A stretch of 64,000 nt of DNA from Struthio camelus (lineage: Eukaryota > Chordata > Aves > Struthioniformes > Struthionidae). The stretch spans positions 7,420,001 to 7,484,000 of the forward strand of contig NC_090946.1 in assembly GCF_040807025.1 (NCBI RefSeq). The letters run 5' to 3'. The translations under genes and the position numbers were made by a program. Positions 48,121 to 60,300 of the stretch are shown one piece after another; within the stretch, counting starts at the first letter, position 1; the number at the start of each line of letters is the position of its first letter. The notes beneath the pieces were generated by a model. That model searched no databases. It was given only the letters and a program-made list of their open reading frames with translations, and was not told where the DNA came from.

Positions 48121-48204
48121 GGGGAGCTGCGGCGTCAGAGACGAGACTGGGGCCGGCCGGCCGGGGCCCCCCCACTTCATCGCGCCTCCTCATGGACGCT
48201 CCCC
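48121..48204 (-). ncRNA. SELENOH: SECIS element in the SELENOH 3' UTR
   Basis: The minus-strand RNA folds as follows. Helix I is GGGGAGC (48204-48198) with GCUCCCC (48127-48121). The kink-turn quartet is AUGA (48193-48190) opposite UGA (48137-48135). Helix II is GAGGCGCGAUG (48188-48178) with AGUCUCGUCUC (48148-48138), 9 pairs including G-U plus two mismatches. An unpaired apical AA follows at once, capped by a G-run/C-run mini-helix, which suits a form-2 SECIS. It begins about 20 nt after the stop codon and is what allows UGA at 48575-48573 to be read as Sec. Confidence 0.85.
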
Positions 48205-48225
48205 CCGGTTCCTCGCCGCTGGCCT

Positions 48226-49929
48226 CTAGGCCAGGCTGCTCTTCAGGGCCTCCACCACGGCGGCGGGCTGCGGGAACTTGAGCGTGCGGGGCGGCCCCTT
48301 GCCGATGCCGCTCCACAGCTCCACGGCTGCGGGCGACAAGGGGGTCGGGGTCAGCGCCGGGGGGGGGGGGGGGGGAAGCCCCCGGCCCGCCCGACGTGTC
48401 CCCCCCACCCGCCCACCCGCCCCCGTCCCCGCTCACTGCTGCCGTCCTCCTTCACCAGGGACACCTCGAAGCTGTTCCGGCGCGGCGGCGCGGGGTTGAT
48501 CTCCACGGCCAGGTGGGCCACGGCCCCCCGCAGGGCTTCGCTCACCGCCGCCGCCTTGCGCCCGAACACCCGTCAGCTCTTGCTGCGGGGGGGGGGGGGG
48601 GGGTTACGGTGGTGGGAGGGTGGTGGGCAGCACCCCCCTGCCCAGCAGCCGCCCGTCCAGCACACCCCCCTCGCCCAGCAGCCCCCATCCAGCACACCCC
48701 CCTCGCCCAGCAGCCCCCATCCAGCACACCCCCCGCACCCAGCATCCCCCCTCCCCTCGCCCAGCAGCCCCCATCCAGCACACCCCCCTCACCCAGCAGC
48801 CCCCATCCAGCACACCCCCTCCACCCAGCAGCCCCCCTCCCCTCGCCCAGCAGCCCCCATCCAGCACACCCCCCCCACCCAGCAGCCCCCCTCCCCTCGC
48901 CCAGCAGCCCCCATCCAGCACACCCCCCTCGCCCAGCAGCCCCCATCCAGCACACCCCCTCCACCCAGCAGCCCCCCTCCCCTCGCCCAGCAGCCCCCAT
49001 CCAGCACACCCCCCCCACCCAGCAGCCCCCCTCCCCTCGCCCAGCAGCCCCCATCCAGCACACCCCCCTCGCCCAGCAGCCCCCATCCAGCACACCCCCC
49101 TCGCCCAGCAGCCCCCCCACCCAGCAGCCCCCCTCCCCTCACCCAGCAGCCCCCATCCAGCACACCCCCTCCACCCAGCAGCCCCCCTCCCCTCGCCCAG
49201 CAGCCCCTATCCAGCACACCCCCCTCACCCAGCAGCCCCCATCCAGCACACCCCCTCCACCCAGCAGCCCCCCTCCCCTCGCCCAGCAGCCCCCATCCAG
49301 CACACCCCCCTCGCCCAGCAGCCCCCATCCAGCACACCCCCTCCACCCAGCAGCCCCCCTCCCCTCGCCCAGCAGCCCCCATCCAGCACACCCCCTCCAC
49401 CCAGCAGCCCCCATCCAGCACACCCCCCTCACCCAGCAGCCCCCATCCAGCACACCCCCCCCACCCAGCAGCCCCCCTCCCCTCGCGCAGCAGCCCCCAT
49501 CCAGCACACCCCCCTCGCCCAGCAGCCCCCATCCAGCACACCCCCCTCGCCCAGCAGCCCCCCCACCCAGCAGCCCCCCTCCCCTCGCCCAGCAGCCCCC
49601 ATCCAGCACACCCCCCCCACCCAGCAGCCCCCCTCCCCTCGCGCAGCAGCCCCCATCCAGCACACCCCCCTCGCGCAGCAGCCCCCATCCAGCCCCCCTC
49701 CCCTCGCCCAGCAGCCCCCATCCAGCAGCCCCCCTCCCCTCGCCCCGCACCCCCCCCCCGCCCAGCAGCCCCGGCGGCCTGGGCGCAGCGCTCACCAGTG
49801 CTCGATGACCACGCGGGGGCCGCTCCCCCCGGGGCCGCCCCGGACCCGCTTCTGCGGCGCATCCGCTTCCTCCTCTGCCCGGACCTCGGTCGCCTCCGGG
49901 GCGCCGCGCTTCTTGCGCCGGGGAGCCAT
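48226..49929 (-). CDS. SELENOH: SELENOH, selenoprotein H
   Basis: SELENOH is a nucleolar thioredoxin-fold selenoprotein linked to redox balance and genome maintenance. Coding exons are 49796-49929, 48437-48582 and 48226-48326, giving 381 nt and 126 aa (human 122). Exon 1 reads MAPRRKKRGAPEATEVRAEE with a basic N-terminus and ends at VVIEH plus a split Cys. Exon 2 opens C-K-S-U-R, where U is the TGA at 48575-48573, giving a CxxU redox motif at residues 45-48 (human CTSU). The tail ELWSGIGKGPPRTLKFPQP matches human ELWTGIKKGPPRKLKFPEP. A 3' splice site (CTCTCCCCAG) ends one base before the ATG, and a donor at 50112/50111 marks a noncoding first exon. An automated caller that treats TGA as stop would lose this gene. 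Confidence 0.96.
48573..48575 (-). other. SELENOH: Selenocysteine UGA codon
   Basis: The in-frame TGA is the fourth codon of the CKSU motif, at the position of Sec in human SELENOH. Downstream codons remain in the conserved frame to a TAG at 48228-48226. Confidence 0.95.
48636..49745 (+). repeat. 1.1 kb minisatellite in SELENOH coding intron 1
   Basis: Two interleaved unit types fill nearly the whole 1.2 kb intron between 49795 and 48583. Unit A (about 32 bp) contains CAGCAGCCCCCATCCAGCAC. Unit B (about 22 bp) is CCCAGCAGCCCCCCTCCCCTCG. About two dozen A units are present, often alternating with B. The plus strand is almost free of runs of G, so the SELENOH pre-mRNA carries the G-rich strand with repeated GGGGG runs. 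Confidence 0.95.
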
Positions 49930-50111
49930 GCTGGGGAGAGCCGGGGCGGGCTGAGCGCCGGGGGGGCCCCGCCGGGCGGATAGCAAGGGAGGAGGAGCCC
50001 CGGGAGCGGGCCGCGGCTGGGGGGGGGGGGGGGGGCGAGGTTCCCCCCCACCCGAGGAAGGCCGGGGACCCCCCGGGGGCGGGGAGGGGAGAGCCGCGGA
50101 GCCGCCGCTAC

Positions 50112-50540
50112 CTGCCGCGCTGCTCTGCGCCGCGCCGAGCCGGGCCGGGCACGTGGCGGGGCGCGGGGAACCGCTGCGGGCTGAGCCACCGGCACCGCCG
50201 CCGGCGGGGGGAACACGGGGCAGAGCGGCGCGGCGCAGCCCGCCGGTGCGAGCGGGCCGCCGCGGCCCCCCCCGCCGCACGGCGGCCGGACACTCCGTCA
50301 CCGCTCGCCCGCTTCACCGCCCGCGGGCACCCCGGGGCGAGGGGGGGAATTTGGGGGGGGGTTGGAGCAACCCCCCCCCATGGGGCACAGTGGTTCCGCC
50401 CGCTCCCCCCGCCCCCTTCCCGCGGTTATGTAGCCAGCGCGGAAGGCGCAGCCAATCACGACGCGGCAGCCGCGGCGTGGCCAAGCCCCTCAGCGCCCAC
50501 GTGATTTCCCCCCCCCCCCACGCACACCGGGGAGCGGTCC
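50112..50540 (-). promoter_or_regulatory. SELENOH: SELENOH promoter and noncoding first exon
   Basis: The donor GGCAG|GTAGCG at 50112/50111 ends a probable untranslated exon, spliced to the acceptor just before the ATG. Upstream lie CCAAT at 50453-50457 (CAGCCAATCACGA), CACGTGA at 50498-50504 and GC-rich sequence. The transcription start is not resolved. Confidence 0.55.
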
Positions 50541-50544
50541 CCTC

Positions 50545-50586
<42 letters not shown>
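50545..50586 (+). repeat. (CCG)14 trinucleotide repeat
   Basis: Fourteen uninterrupted CCG units lie 35 bp beyond the TMX2 poly(A) signal and at the upstream edge of the SELENOH promoter. They read as CGG on the transcribed strand. Confidence 0.95.
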
Positions 50587-50587
<1 letters not shown>

Positions 50588-50620
50588 GCAGCACAGGGAC
50601 ACGGCGGGGCGCTGCGGGCG

Positions 50621-50626
50621 TTTATT
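50621..50626 (-). terminator. TMX2: TMX2 poly(A) signal AATAAA
   Basis: TTTATT on the plus strand, 211 bp after the TMX2 stop, followed on the minus strand by the CGG repeat. Confidence 0.75.
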
Positions 50627-50836
50627 GACAGCCATGAGGATGAGCGTTCACCGGTGCGGGGCGGCTCTGCCCCGCCGCCTCCCAGCCCCCGCGGGCACGG
50701 GGCCGGGGCGCCTCGTACCGGGCCCCACACCCCACTGCACCGGGCGGCCGCGGTGACCCCCTGGGTGGCGCGGGGTGCAGGTCCCTCCTGCAACTTGGGG
50801 GGTGAGGGGGGGGGGCAACAGCAGCGTTGTCAGCTT

Positions 50837-53060
<2,224 letters not shown>

Positions 53061-53398
53061 CTTCCCTCCGCTCGCCGCCGAGCTCTGCCGGCCACCGTAC
53101 GGCCGGAGCGGGGCTCTTCTTATTGGGCCGGCCTCCTGCTCGTCAGCGGTGGGCGGGGCTCCTCCGCCGCTGGCCAATGGCGCGGCCCCGCTGCCAAGCT
53201 CTTCCGACATCCAGCCGCAGAAGGCGGGGAGGCGGCCAATCAGGATACTCGGTCCGCGCCGCACGTAGCAACGGGGGGGAAGGGGCGGGCCGTAGGCAGC
53301 GTTCAACCAATCTAAGCCGAGTGCCTGGGGCGCGGCTCTCCCCCCATAGGGTGGGGCGGTGCGGCCAGCCCGCCCCCGGCGCGGGGCACGCTGGGAGC
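53061..53398. promoter_or_regulatory. Bidirectional TMX2/MED19 promoter
   Basis: Only 338 bp separate the two start codons of the divergent genes. CCAAT boxes lie at 53174-53178, 53236-53240 and 53307-53311 on the plus strand and 53122-53126 on the minus strand. There is no TATA box at the usual place. NF-Y-type bidirectional CpG promoters have this architecture. Confidence 0.75.
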
Positions 53399-54880
53399 AT
53401 GGAGAATTTCTCGGCGCTCTTCGGCGGGGCCGAGCCGCCGCCCGCCGCCGCCGCCGCCGCGCTGGGCTTCGGACCGGCCAAGGCGGCGGGGCCCGGGGCC
53501 GGGCCGCCCCCCGCCGCCGCCGCGCCGCCGCCCGGCGAGGACGCGGCCCGCAAGGCCGCCGCCGCCGGCCCCTTCTACCTGCTGCGGGAGCTGCCAGGTA
53601 CGGGGCGGGGCTCGCGGGGCGCTCCGCCAATCAACGCGCGGGAGGCGGGCGCCGCCCGCGATAGGCGGGGCGCTCCGCCAATTGGCCGCGCGGAAGCGGC
53701 ACCGGGCTTCCGGAGGGGGGTAACGGACAGCGCGGTGGGCCAATAAGGTGCGGGGGGGGGAGAGGGAGAACGAGGCGCAAACTGACAGCCCGGCCGGCTA
53801 ATGGGATGCAAGAGGAGGGGCGGGGCTGAGCGGCGCACCACCCAATAGGGGAAGGGCGCGGGACTGGGGCCTCGCAGAGGTATCCCATAGTGCTTTGCCC
53901 TGGCTCCCGCCAACATGGACGGCGGTGGGGGCGGGCAGGCACCACGGAGCTGACGGGCAGCACCAACCTCATCACGCACTACAACCTGGAGCACGCCTAC
54001 AACAAGTTCTGCGGCAAGAAGGTGAAGGAGAAACTCAGCAACTTCCTCCCCGACCTGCCGGGCATGATCGACCTGCCCGGCTCCCACGACAACAGCAGCC
54101 TGCGCTCCCTCATCGAGAAGCCCCCCATCTGCGGCAGCTCCTTCACCCCCCTCACCGGCACCATGCTCACCGGCTTCCGCCTCCACGCCGGCCCGGTGAG
54201 CCCCGGCGCTGCCAGGCCCAGAGGCAGCGCGGAGGGAGGGAGGGAGGGAGGCCTGGCGCGGGCTGACGGGCCCCCTCGCCCTCTCTGTCTCTCTCTCTGG
54301 GCAGCTGCCGGAGCAGTGCCGGCTCATGCACATCCAGCCGCCCAAGAAGAAGAACAAGCACAAGCACAAGCAGAGCCGCACCCAGGATCCCGTCCCCCCG
54401 GGTAAGGGACGCGCCTGGCTCCCGCAGCACCCCTCACCACGAGAAGCCCGCTGGGCACCCCACTGACCCAGCTCTCTCCCTTCCTTCAGAAACCCCCTCG
54501 GACTCTGACCACAAGAAGAAAAAGAAGAAAAAAGAGGAGGATCCTGAGCGGAAGAGGAAGAAGAAGGAAAAGAAGAAAAAGAAGGTAGGTGGGGAGAGCC
54601 AGGCTCTCACCCACGGCCCCTGTGGGCCCAGGCCCTCCCCGCGCGCCCCCCCAGGAGCTGCCTGGCCCCGGGAGCTGCCGAGCAGCCCTTCCCCGGGCCG
54701 CTGATCAGCAGGAGGTTGGAGGGGGCTGAGTGACGCTGGGAGGGCGCCGGTGGCGGGCGGGCTCCGCTCGGGGCTCACGGGGACGCGTGTGCCTCTGTCC
54801 CTCCTTGCCAGAACCGGCACAGCCCGGAGCACCCGGGCGTGGGCAGCTCCCAGGCCAGCAGCAGCAGCAGCCTGCGGTGA
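53399..54880 (+). CDS. MED19: MED19, Mediator subunit 19
   Basis: MED19 is a head/hook-proximal Mediator subunit that helps Mediator contact RNA polymerase II and, in mammals, the REST-G9a axis. Exons are 53399-53597, 53939-54195, 54305-54401, 54490-54584 and 54812-54880, giving 717 nt and 238 aa (human 244). The N-terminus [10 protein letters not shown] is followed by a Pro/Ala-rich low-complexity stretch, then the conserved core [40 protein letters not shown] and [21 protein letters not shown] Lys-rich tail ([20 protein letters not shown]) ends in [11 protein letters not shown]. The second 3' splice site (GGGGGCGGGCAG) has almost no polypyrimidine tract. Confidence 0.97.
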
Positions 54881-55145
54881 GGCGTCCGCTCCGTGGATCT
54901 CCCAGCCGACGGGAACGGCCTCAGCTCACCCGAGACGGACTCGTCCCTCCTGCCGGGCTCGGTGGGGGCACTCGGGCTGGCCTGTCCCCCCGGCGGAGAG
55001 GACGTCCCCAAAGCACCCACGTGCGCTTCCTGCGGAGGGCAGGAGTCACGGACTCCGCTGGAACCGCTGTGGGGAGTTGCTGCCTGTGGCCTTTTATACC
55101 AAAACAACGCGGTGCATCGGGCTCTCTTTTTTTATTCACTTTTTA

Positions 55146-55151
55146 ATTAAA
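55146..55151 (+). terminator. MED19: MED19 poly(A) signal ATTAAA
   Basis: The common variant ATTAAA lies 266 bp after the MED19 stop, followed by a G-rich stretch containing GTGACTGTGG. Confidence 0.65.
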
Positions 55152-55169
55152 AAGGCTCTGCTCCGAGGA

Positions 55170-55870
55170 GGGGCTGGTGACTGTGGCTGCTGCCACCGTC
55201 GGCCCTTGTGCCAGGGCGCGGAGCGGACACGTGGGGCGTGAGTGAGCGGTGCTGCCTTAGGGAGCAGGCGTGGGGGGGAAACTGAGGCAGAAGGGGGAGG
55301 GGGGAGCCCGGGGCAGGATCTGACTGCCGGGAAAGAGGGGTCCTACCTTGGCTGCGGCTGCTCAGCTGAATACAGAACCCCTCCACTCCGCTGAGCGGCG
55401 CTTCGCTGAGGACAGCGGCGACCCCGGCGAGGTGCCGAGGCCGGCAGCGAGCCCCAGGGCAGGTGTCGCAGCGCTGGAAGCGCCGGCCAGCTGCGACAGC
55501 GGCCGAGGAGCGGCCGTAGGGCGTCCCTTCGGTCCCCGAAGCGGCTCAGGCTCCTGCGCGACTGTGCCCTGGAAGCCGCTTACGTCGGACACCCGAGAAG
55601 CCCGACTCGGCCCCTTGACAAAACGCTGACCTGTGGCGGGAGCGGAGTTTGCCCACGGGCGCCCGTCCTCAAATCGGGGTAATCCCTACGGTGAGGGCGG
55701 CCCGGCCCGGAGGCACTACACCTTAGCGCTGCTGGGCTTGGGGGCCCCTCGCTGCTCTGCTGCGGCCCAGCTTTCTCTCCCCCTTGCGCGGTGGGAGGGA
55801 AAGGTGAGCCGCAGGAGGGGCCCCTCTATCCCTGGATGCTAAACAAAGCACACGCGTGGCTCCTGCGATG
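55170..55870. other. Intergenic MED19-ZDHHC5 (convergent ends)
   Basis: About 700 bp of GC-rich DNA between opposing poly(A) signals. I see no exon, repeat or RNA gene. Confidence 0.6.
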
Positions 55871-55886
55871 GCTCATTAAATCTCCT

Positions 55887-55892
55887 TTTATT
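55887..55892 (-). terminator. ZDHHC5: ZDHHC5 poly(A) signal AATAAA
   Basis: TTTATT on the plus strand in an A/T-rich patch, about 1.47 kb after the ZDHHC5 stop. This is a normal 3' UTR length for the gene. Confidence 0.6.
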
Positions 55893-57105
55893 CCTCATTT
55901 TAAAATGGCTAATTAAAAAAAAAAAAAAATCCAATGGCTCTGCAGAGGCCACAGGAGACATATTGCCGTAGAGAAAGAGTCGAGTAGTGCCTAAAGTTTC
56001 ACTGCACCTGCACAAGTTGGGTAGCCCTTTGGGGGGGGGGGGAGGTGATGGGGGAGCGCTGGACTCCTCGGCTGCTTTTTTTTGGCATGGGATGAGAAAA
56101 ATATTGCTTTACGGGGCTGTGCCCCGCTGGCCTTCCTCTTTCCCCGAACGGAAATTAAAAACAACCGTGTGACAGCGAGGAAAACTCTTAACGGACCTGA
56201 CAAAACAAGACTAAAAGGAAAAAAAAAAAACCTGGGGAAACATTTAAAAAAAAAAAAAACAGCTAAAACCATGAGCGCGGCCAGGCTGGTGAGCACAAGG
56301 GTTTCTGTCCAGGGCCCTGGCCTCTGCGCGAGCCTGGCGCCCCGCGGGCCTGCCCGGCGCGTGAGCTCACCCTTCGCTTGGGAGAGCAGCGCAGTAGGCA
56401 GCAGCCTCAGCCCGTCCTCATCCTCCTCCTCCTCCCCAGGTGGGAGAGGAGCTCGAGCACCTGAGGCTTAAAAAGGAAAGAAAAAGAGGATAGCCCTCAC
56501 CTAAAAGCACCTCGGCATCAGGCCAGCGCGGCCTTCGCCCTTCGCGGCAACCCCGGCGCGGCGCGGCGCGGCCCGCCCGCGGCCCTCCGTTCGTCCCCTC
56601 CTCGGCCAGGAGGGCGAGCGGGGGACGCGCCGAACCACAGGCACCGCTTCTCTGCCGACAAACGCCACGGTCCGCCCCAGTCCCTCCTCCCGCTCGGGAG
56701 GAGAAGAGGGAAGGAGTAGTTTCCTCCTCTCCCTGGGTAAAATATATAATTTCTTCTTCTTTTTTTTTTTTTTAATATTTATATTTATATATATATATAG
56801 ATATTTATATATACACACACCTGGTAACTCAGAAAGAGGAAAAAAAATAGAATCCGTAACAATAATAATAAAAAAAAGTATTCTGGTTTAAAAACAATCC
56901 ATTCCTACCACGCTAGGCGAGCGATTGATTGCACAAGGCCCACAAGTGGCTGGCCCAGCTGAGACGGTGCCGGGGCGCGAGGCGGCGGGACAGGGCACCC
57001 GCCTCCCCCCGGGGCGGCCGCCGTGAGCCCCCGGCCCCCACGGCAGCGCTCGCGCCGGCTGCAGTCCCTCGGCGGGGCGGAGGACGAGCGGCCCCCCGGC
57101 TCGGT

Positions 57106-57134
57106 TGTGTGTGTGTGTGTGTGTGTGTGTGTGT
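57106..57134 (+). repeat. (TG)14 microsatellite
   Basis: Uninterrupted TG dinucleotides in the ZDHHC5 3' UTR, so the transcript carries (CA)14. CA repeats in RNA are bound by hnRNP L. Confidence 0.95.
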
Positions 57135-57360
57135 CGCAGCCCCCAAGTCCCGGGGAGGGGCGTAAAAAGAAAAAGCTCTGGGGCTCTCGGCCCGTCTCCC
57201 TTTGCCCACCTCCCCCTTTCCCCCCCCTCCTCCGCCCGGAAGCGGGTCGGAGTCTAAAAAAGCGTCCGTGCACGTGGGAGCCGGGGGCACCCGGTGCCCG
57301 CCGCGGCCTTTTGGTACGCGCCGGGGAGGAGGTGAGCGGGGAAGAGCGGCTCTGCCCCCC

Positions 57361-60300
57361 TCATACAGAGATCTCGTACGTGGTCCCCCCCACGCCGGAG
57401 ACCTTCTTGACTCCTCCGCGGGTCGGGCTGCTCAGGGGCACCGGCCCCGGGCTGGGGGCGGCCGGGCCCAGGCTCTTGGGCTGCCCGTTGGACTTGCTGT
57501 AGGCTGTTCTCATCTGCACCTCGTCCCTAGGAAAGGAAGGACACAGCGGCGTGAAAAAAGAGGGGGGCGTGCGTGCCGGGGTTGGGGGGGGGACAGGGGC
57601 GACGAGGAGGAAGGGACGGCACTTTCCCACGCTCCAGCTTCCACCCGAGGGGACGCCTCCCACAACAGCCCTGCCCTCGCCGGGGACGCGCGGCGCCCCT
57701 CGAGCTGCCCCAAGAGCCTGGAGGGGCGCGCGAGGTTGCCCGCGGACGCCCGGGAGTGGCAACGGCTCTTCCCCGGGGAGGGGAAGGGTTTCGGTCGCTC
57801 CGGCGCGAGGGGCGCTTCTCAGGCAGCCACCCTCGCTCTCGCCGGCGCGTGCTGGGACGGAGGGCGGGCAGGGAAGGCGGCGGGCGCCGGCAGAGGCCGG
57901 GAAGAGGCCGGAGTCGCCCAAGGAGGGCCGCCCCGTGCGGAGTCGGGGCAACGCTTTACAGCGGCGAGGCGGGCGGCGCTGGTACTTACTTTGGTGCCAG
58001 TAACGGCTGCAAGGCCACCTCCTCCGTCTCGGGGACGCCGGCCTGAGACGCTGGTTTTTGGCTGCTGTAAGACACGGATTTGCCCAGGTGGGGGGCGGCG
58101 GCGGCGGGCTGGTCGGGGGAGCCCAGCGAGCGCACGCGCAGCGCGTGGGGGGGCTCGGGCTTGCCGAAGCGGGGGGGGGCCGGGCGGGTGAGCGGGTTCT
58201 TGCCCAGAGGCGAACGCTTCGAATCGTCCGAGGAAGAGCTGGTGCGGGGAGCGTTGCTGGAACCCGGCGTCGACTGGATGCCCGAGTCGGCCAGCCCCGC
58301 GTCGTCCTCCCTGCCCGGCGGCCCCGGGGCGGGCGGCTGCTGCAGCAGCTTCTCCCGCTCCTGAATGGAAGCCACGATGTGACGGGAGAGATTGTCATAG
58401 CGCACGGGCGAGGGCTCGCGGGGCGGCGCGTGCTTGGGGGAGACGGCGCTGGTGAAACGGCCGTGCAGGTCGGTCTCTCGCTGCTGGGCGATGCGGGCCG
58501 AGAGGAAAGGCGAGGTGTAACCCATCGGCGGGTCGGGCTCCGGGCCGGCCTGCACCGACTCGAAGTCGGGGCTGTCGGAGGGCGTGAGCAGGCTGTCGTA
58601 CGACAGGCTCCCGTTGCGCGTCTGGTTCACCAGGCTCTTGTAGGAGGTGGAGGTGGTGCCCTCCGAGCGGATGGACTGCAGGTGGCCCATCTCGAAGCCC
58701 GTGCCCTGGGCTGACTTGAGGCTGGAGGAGCGGGAGCCGCTGGACAGCGGATCGAAGTGAAAGCTCTTGCCGAAGGTGGGCGAGCGGAAGCTCTCGGGCT
58801 CCAGGCTCGGCTCCGAGCGGTAGCTGGGCTTGCGGCTGCTCTCGCAGATGGAGTTGGGCTCCTTGAGGCTGTTCACTCGGCTCAGCTGAGGGAAGGGAAG
58901 CGGCACCGTCGCTCACGGAAAGGCACACACCTCCCCAAGCTCTCAGCGCCCACCCAACCACCCCGACTCTCCCCCGCCAGGGAGTTTCTCCCTCTCCAGA
59001 AAGCCACGGGCAGGAACTCGGCAGCATCCCCTCGAGGGCCAGCTCTCCCGGACGCAGGACAGAGCCCAGCCCGCCCCTCGGCGCGGGGCCGGCCCCGGGC
59101 GCAGCGTTACCTTGGCGCTGGTGGAGTGAGGCAGGGCAGCGGAGCTGCTGCTGCTGCTGTAGCCGGGGCGGTACTTGTACATGGTGGGAGTCGGAGGGCT
59201 GTCCTTGCCTAGCAAGCTGCTGTCTGCAGGCAGCGGAGGGGGGAAAAAAAGAGAGAAAGACGCTCGCACGTGCACCGCGGCTGCTCCCCGAGGCTGCGCG
59301 GAGGACGAAACGCTACGCGCTGCCCTCCCCTCCCTTCCCCAAAAACGGGCTCCGAGCCGGGGGGGTGCACACACACACCACAGGGGCCGAGAAAGAGGGA
59401 CGGGCTCAAGGAGAGGCGCACCGGGGATGGATGAAACGGGGCAGGATGGCAGCGGTGGGAGGAAACGTGTCCTCAACGCAACGTGTTTCAGGTAAGCGCT
59501 TCCCTGTCCCTGTGCGGCTTGATTTCCGGCCCTGCAGAGGTCCCGGCCCAGGCTGGGTGACCCCCAAGGGTCCGGGGAGGGGGGCTGCACCGCACAGAGG
59601 TGGCGGAGGAAGAGCCGGGCGGCAGCCTGCCCTGGCAGCCCACGGACGGGCTGGCTGGTCCGTCTCACTCACGCAAACGTGGCGGCCGTTCTCCGGGGAG
59701 CCGGGGCCAGGCAGCGCCGAGCCCCAGCACGGAGCGCCGGGGACAGGGGACACCGAGAGCTGCGGGCCCCACGGACCTACTGCGGGAAGCCGCCCACTTC
59801 CAAGCTCTGCCCTTCACATCCCACTTGCACATCCCACGCAGGCGTCTCCGAGCACCGTTTGGCTGGCGCTCAGGGAAGCGGGGAAAGCAAGTCACGTGGG
59901 CTTCAAGAAACGCGCTCTTTGCCACCAAGCCAGGCCTCCCCTTCCTCTGCCTCCTTCGCTCGGGCCGCGCTCCTGCGCCTGCCTACAGCACGGCAGCCGG
60001 CAAGCCTGCCCCTCGCGGGCCGCCGCAGCTCACAGCGACTCCGGACGAGCACCGCGCTGCTGAGAAACGACCGAGGAGCCCAAACAGTGCCGGCTTGGCC
60101 TCTCCCACGGAGCAGAGCCTGCTGTAAACATCCCACAGCCTTCTCCAAGCACAGGGCCACGTACGCCAGCCCAGAGACGCAGGCACGTCCTGCCCCGTGA
60201 TGCAGCGGCGCCGATGTGCTTCGGGTCTGCCCGGCAGCCTGCTCTGCCAACGGCTCGGGCTCCTGTCTGCCTGGCACAGGCCTGGGCTCCCTCCCAGCGG

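Larger units (their letters stand above)
55871..57360 (-). other. ZDHHC5: ZDHHC5 3' UTR
   Basis: The stretch contains A/T-rich blocks (55908-55930, 56215-56262, 56740-56900 with TATATTTATATATA runs) and the dinucleotide repeat at 57106-57134. The AU-rich part could be regulatory. No further coding exon was seen. Confidence 0.6.

Noticed and set aside
48573-48575. Premature stop in SELENOH
   Set aside because: The TGA is at the known Sec position in a CxxU motif, and a SECIS lies in the 3' UTR.
48636-49745. CRISPR-like regular repeat array
   Set aside because: Units are contiguous without unique spacers and lie in a vertebrate intron. It is a minisatellite.
48025-49983. Open frames of 440-650 codons rich in PAAPIQHTP or GVCWMGAAGRGEGG
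   Set aside because: They are translations of the minisatellite inside the SELENOH intron, open on both strands because stops are absent from the unit.
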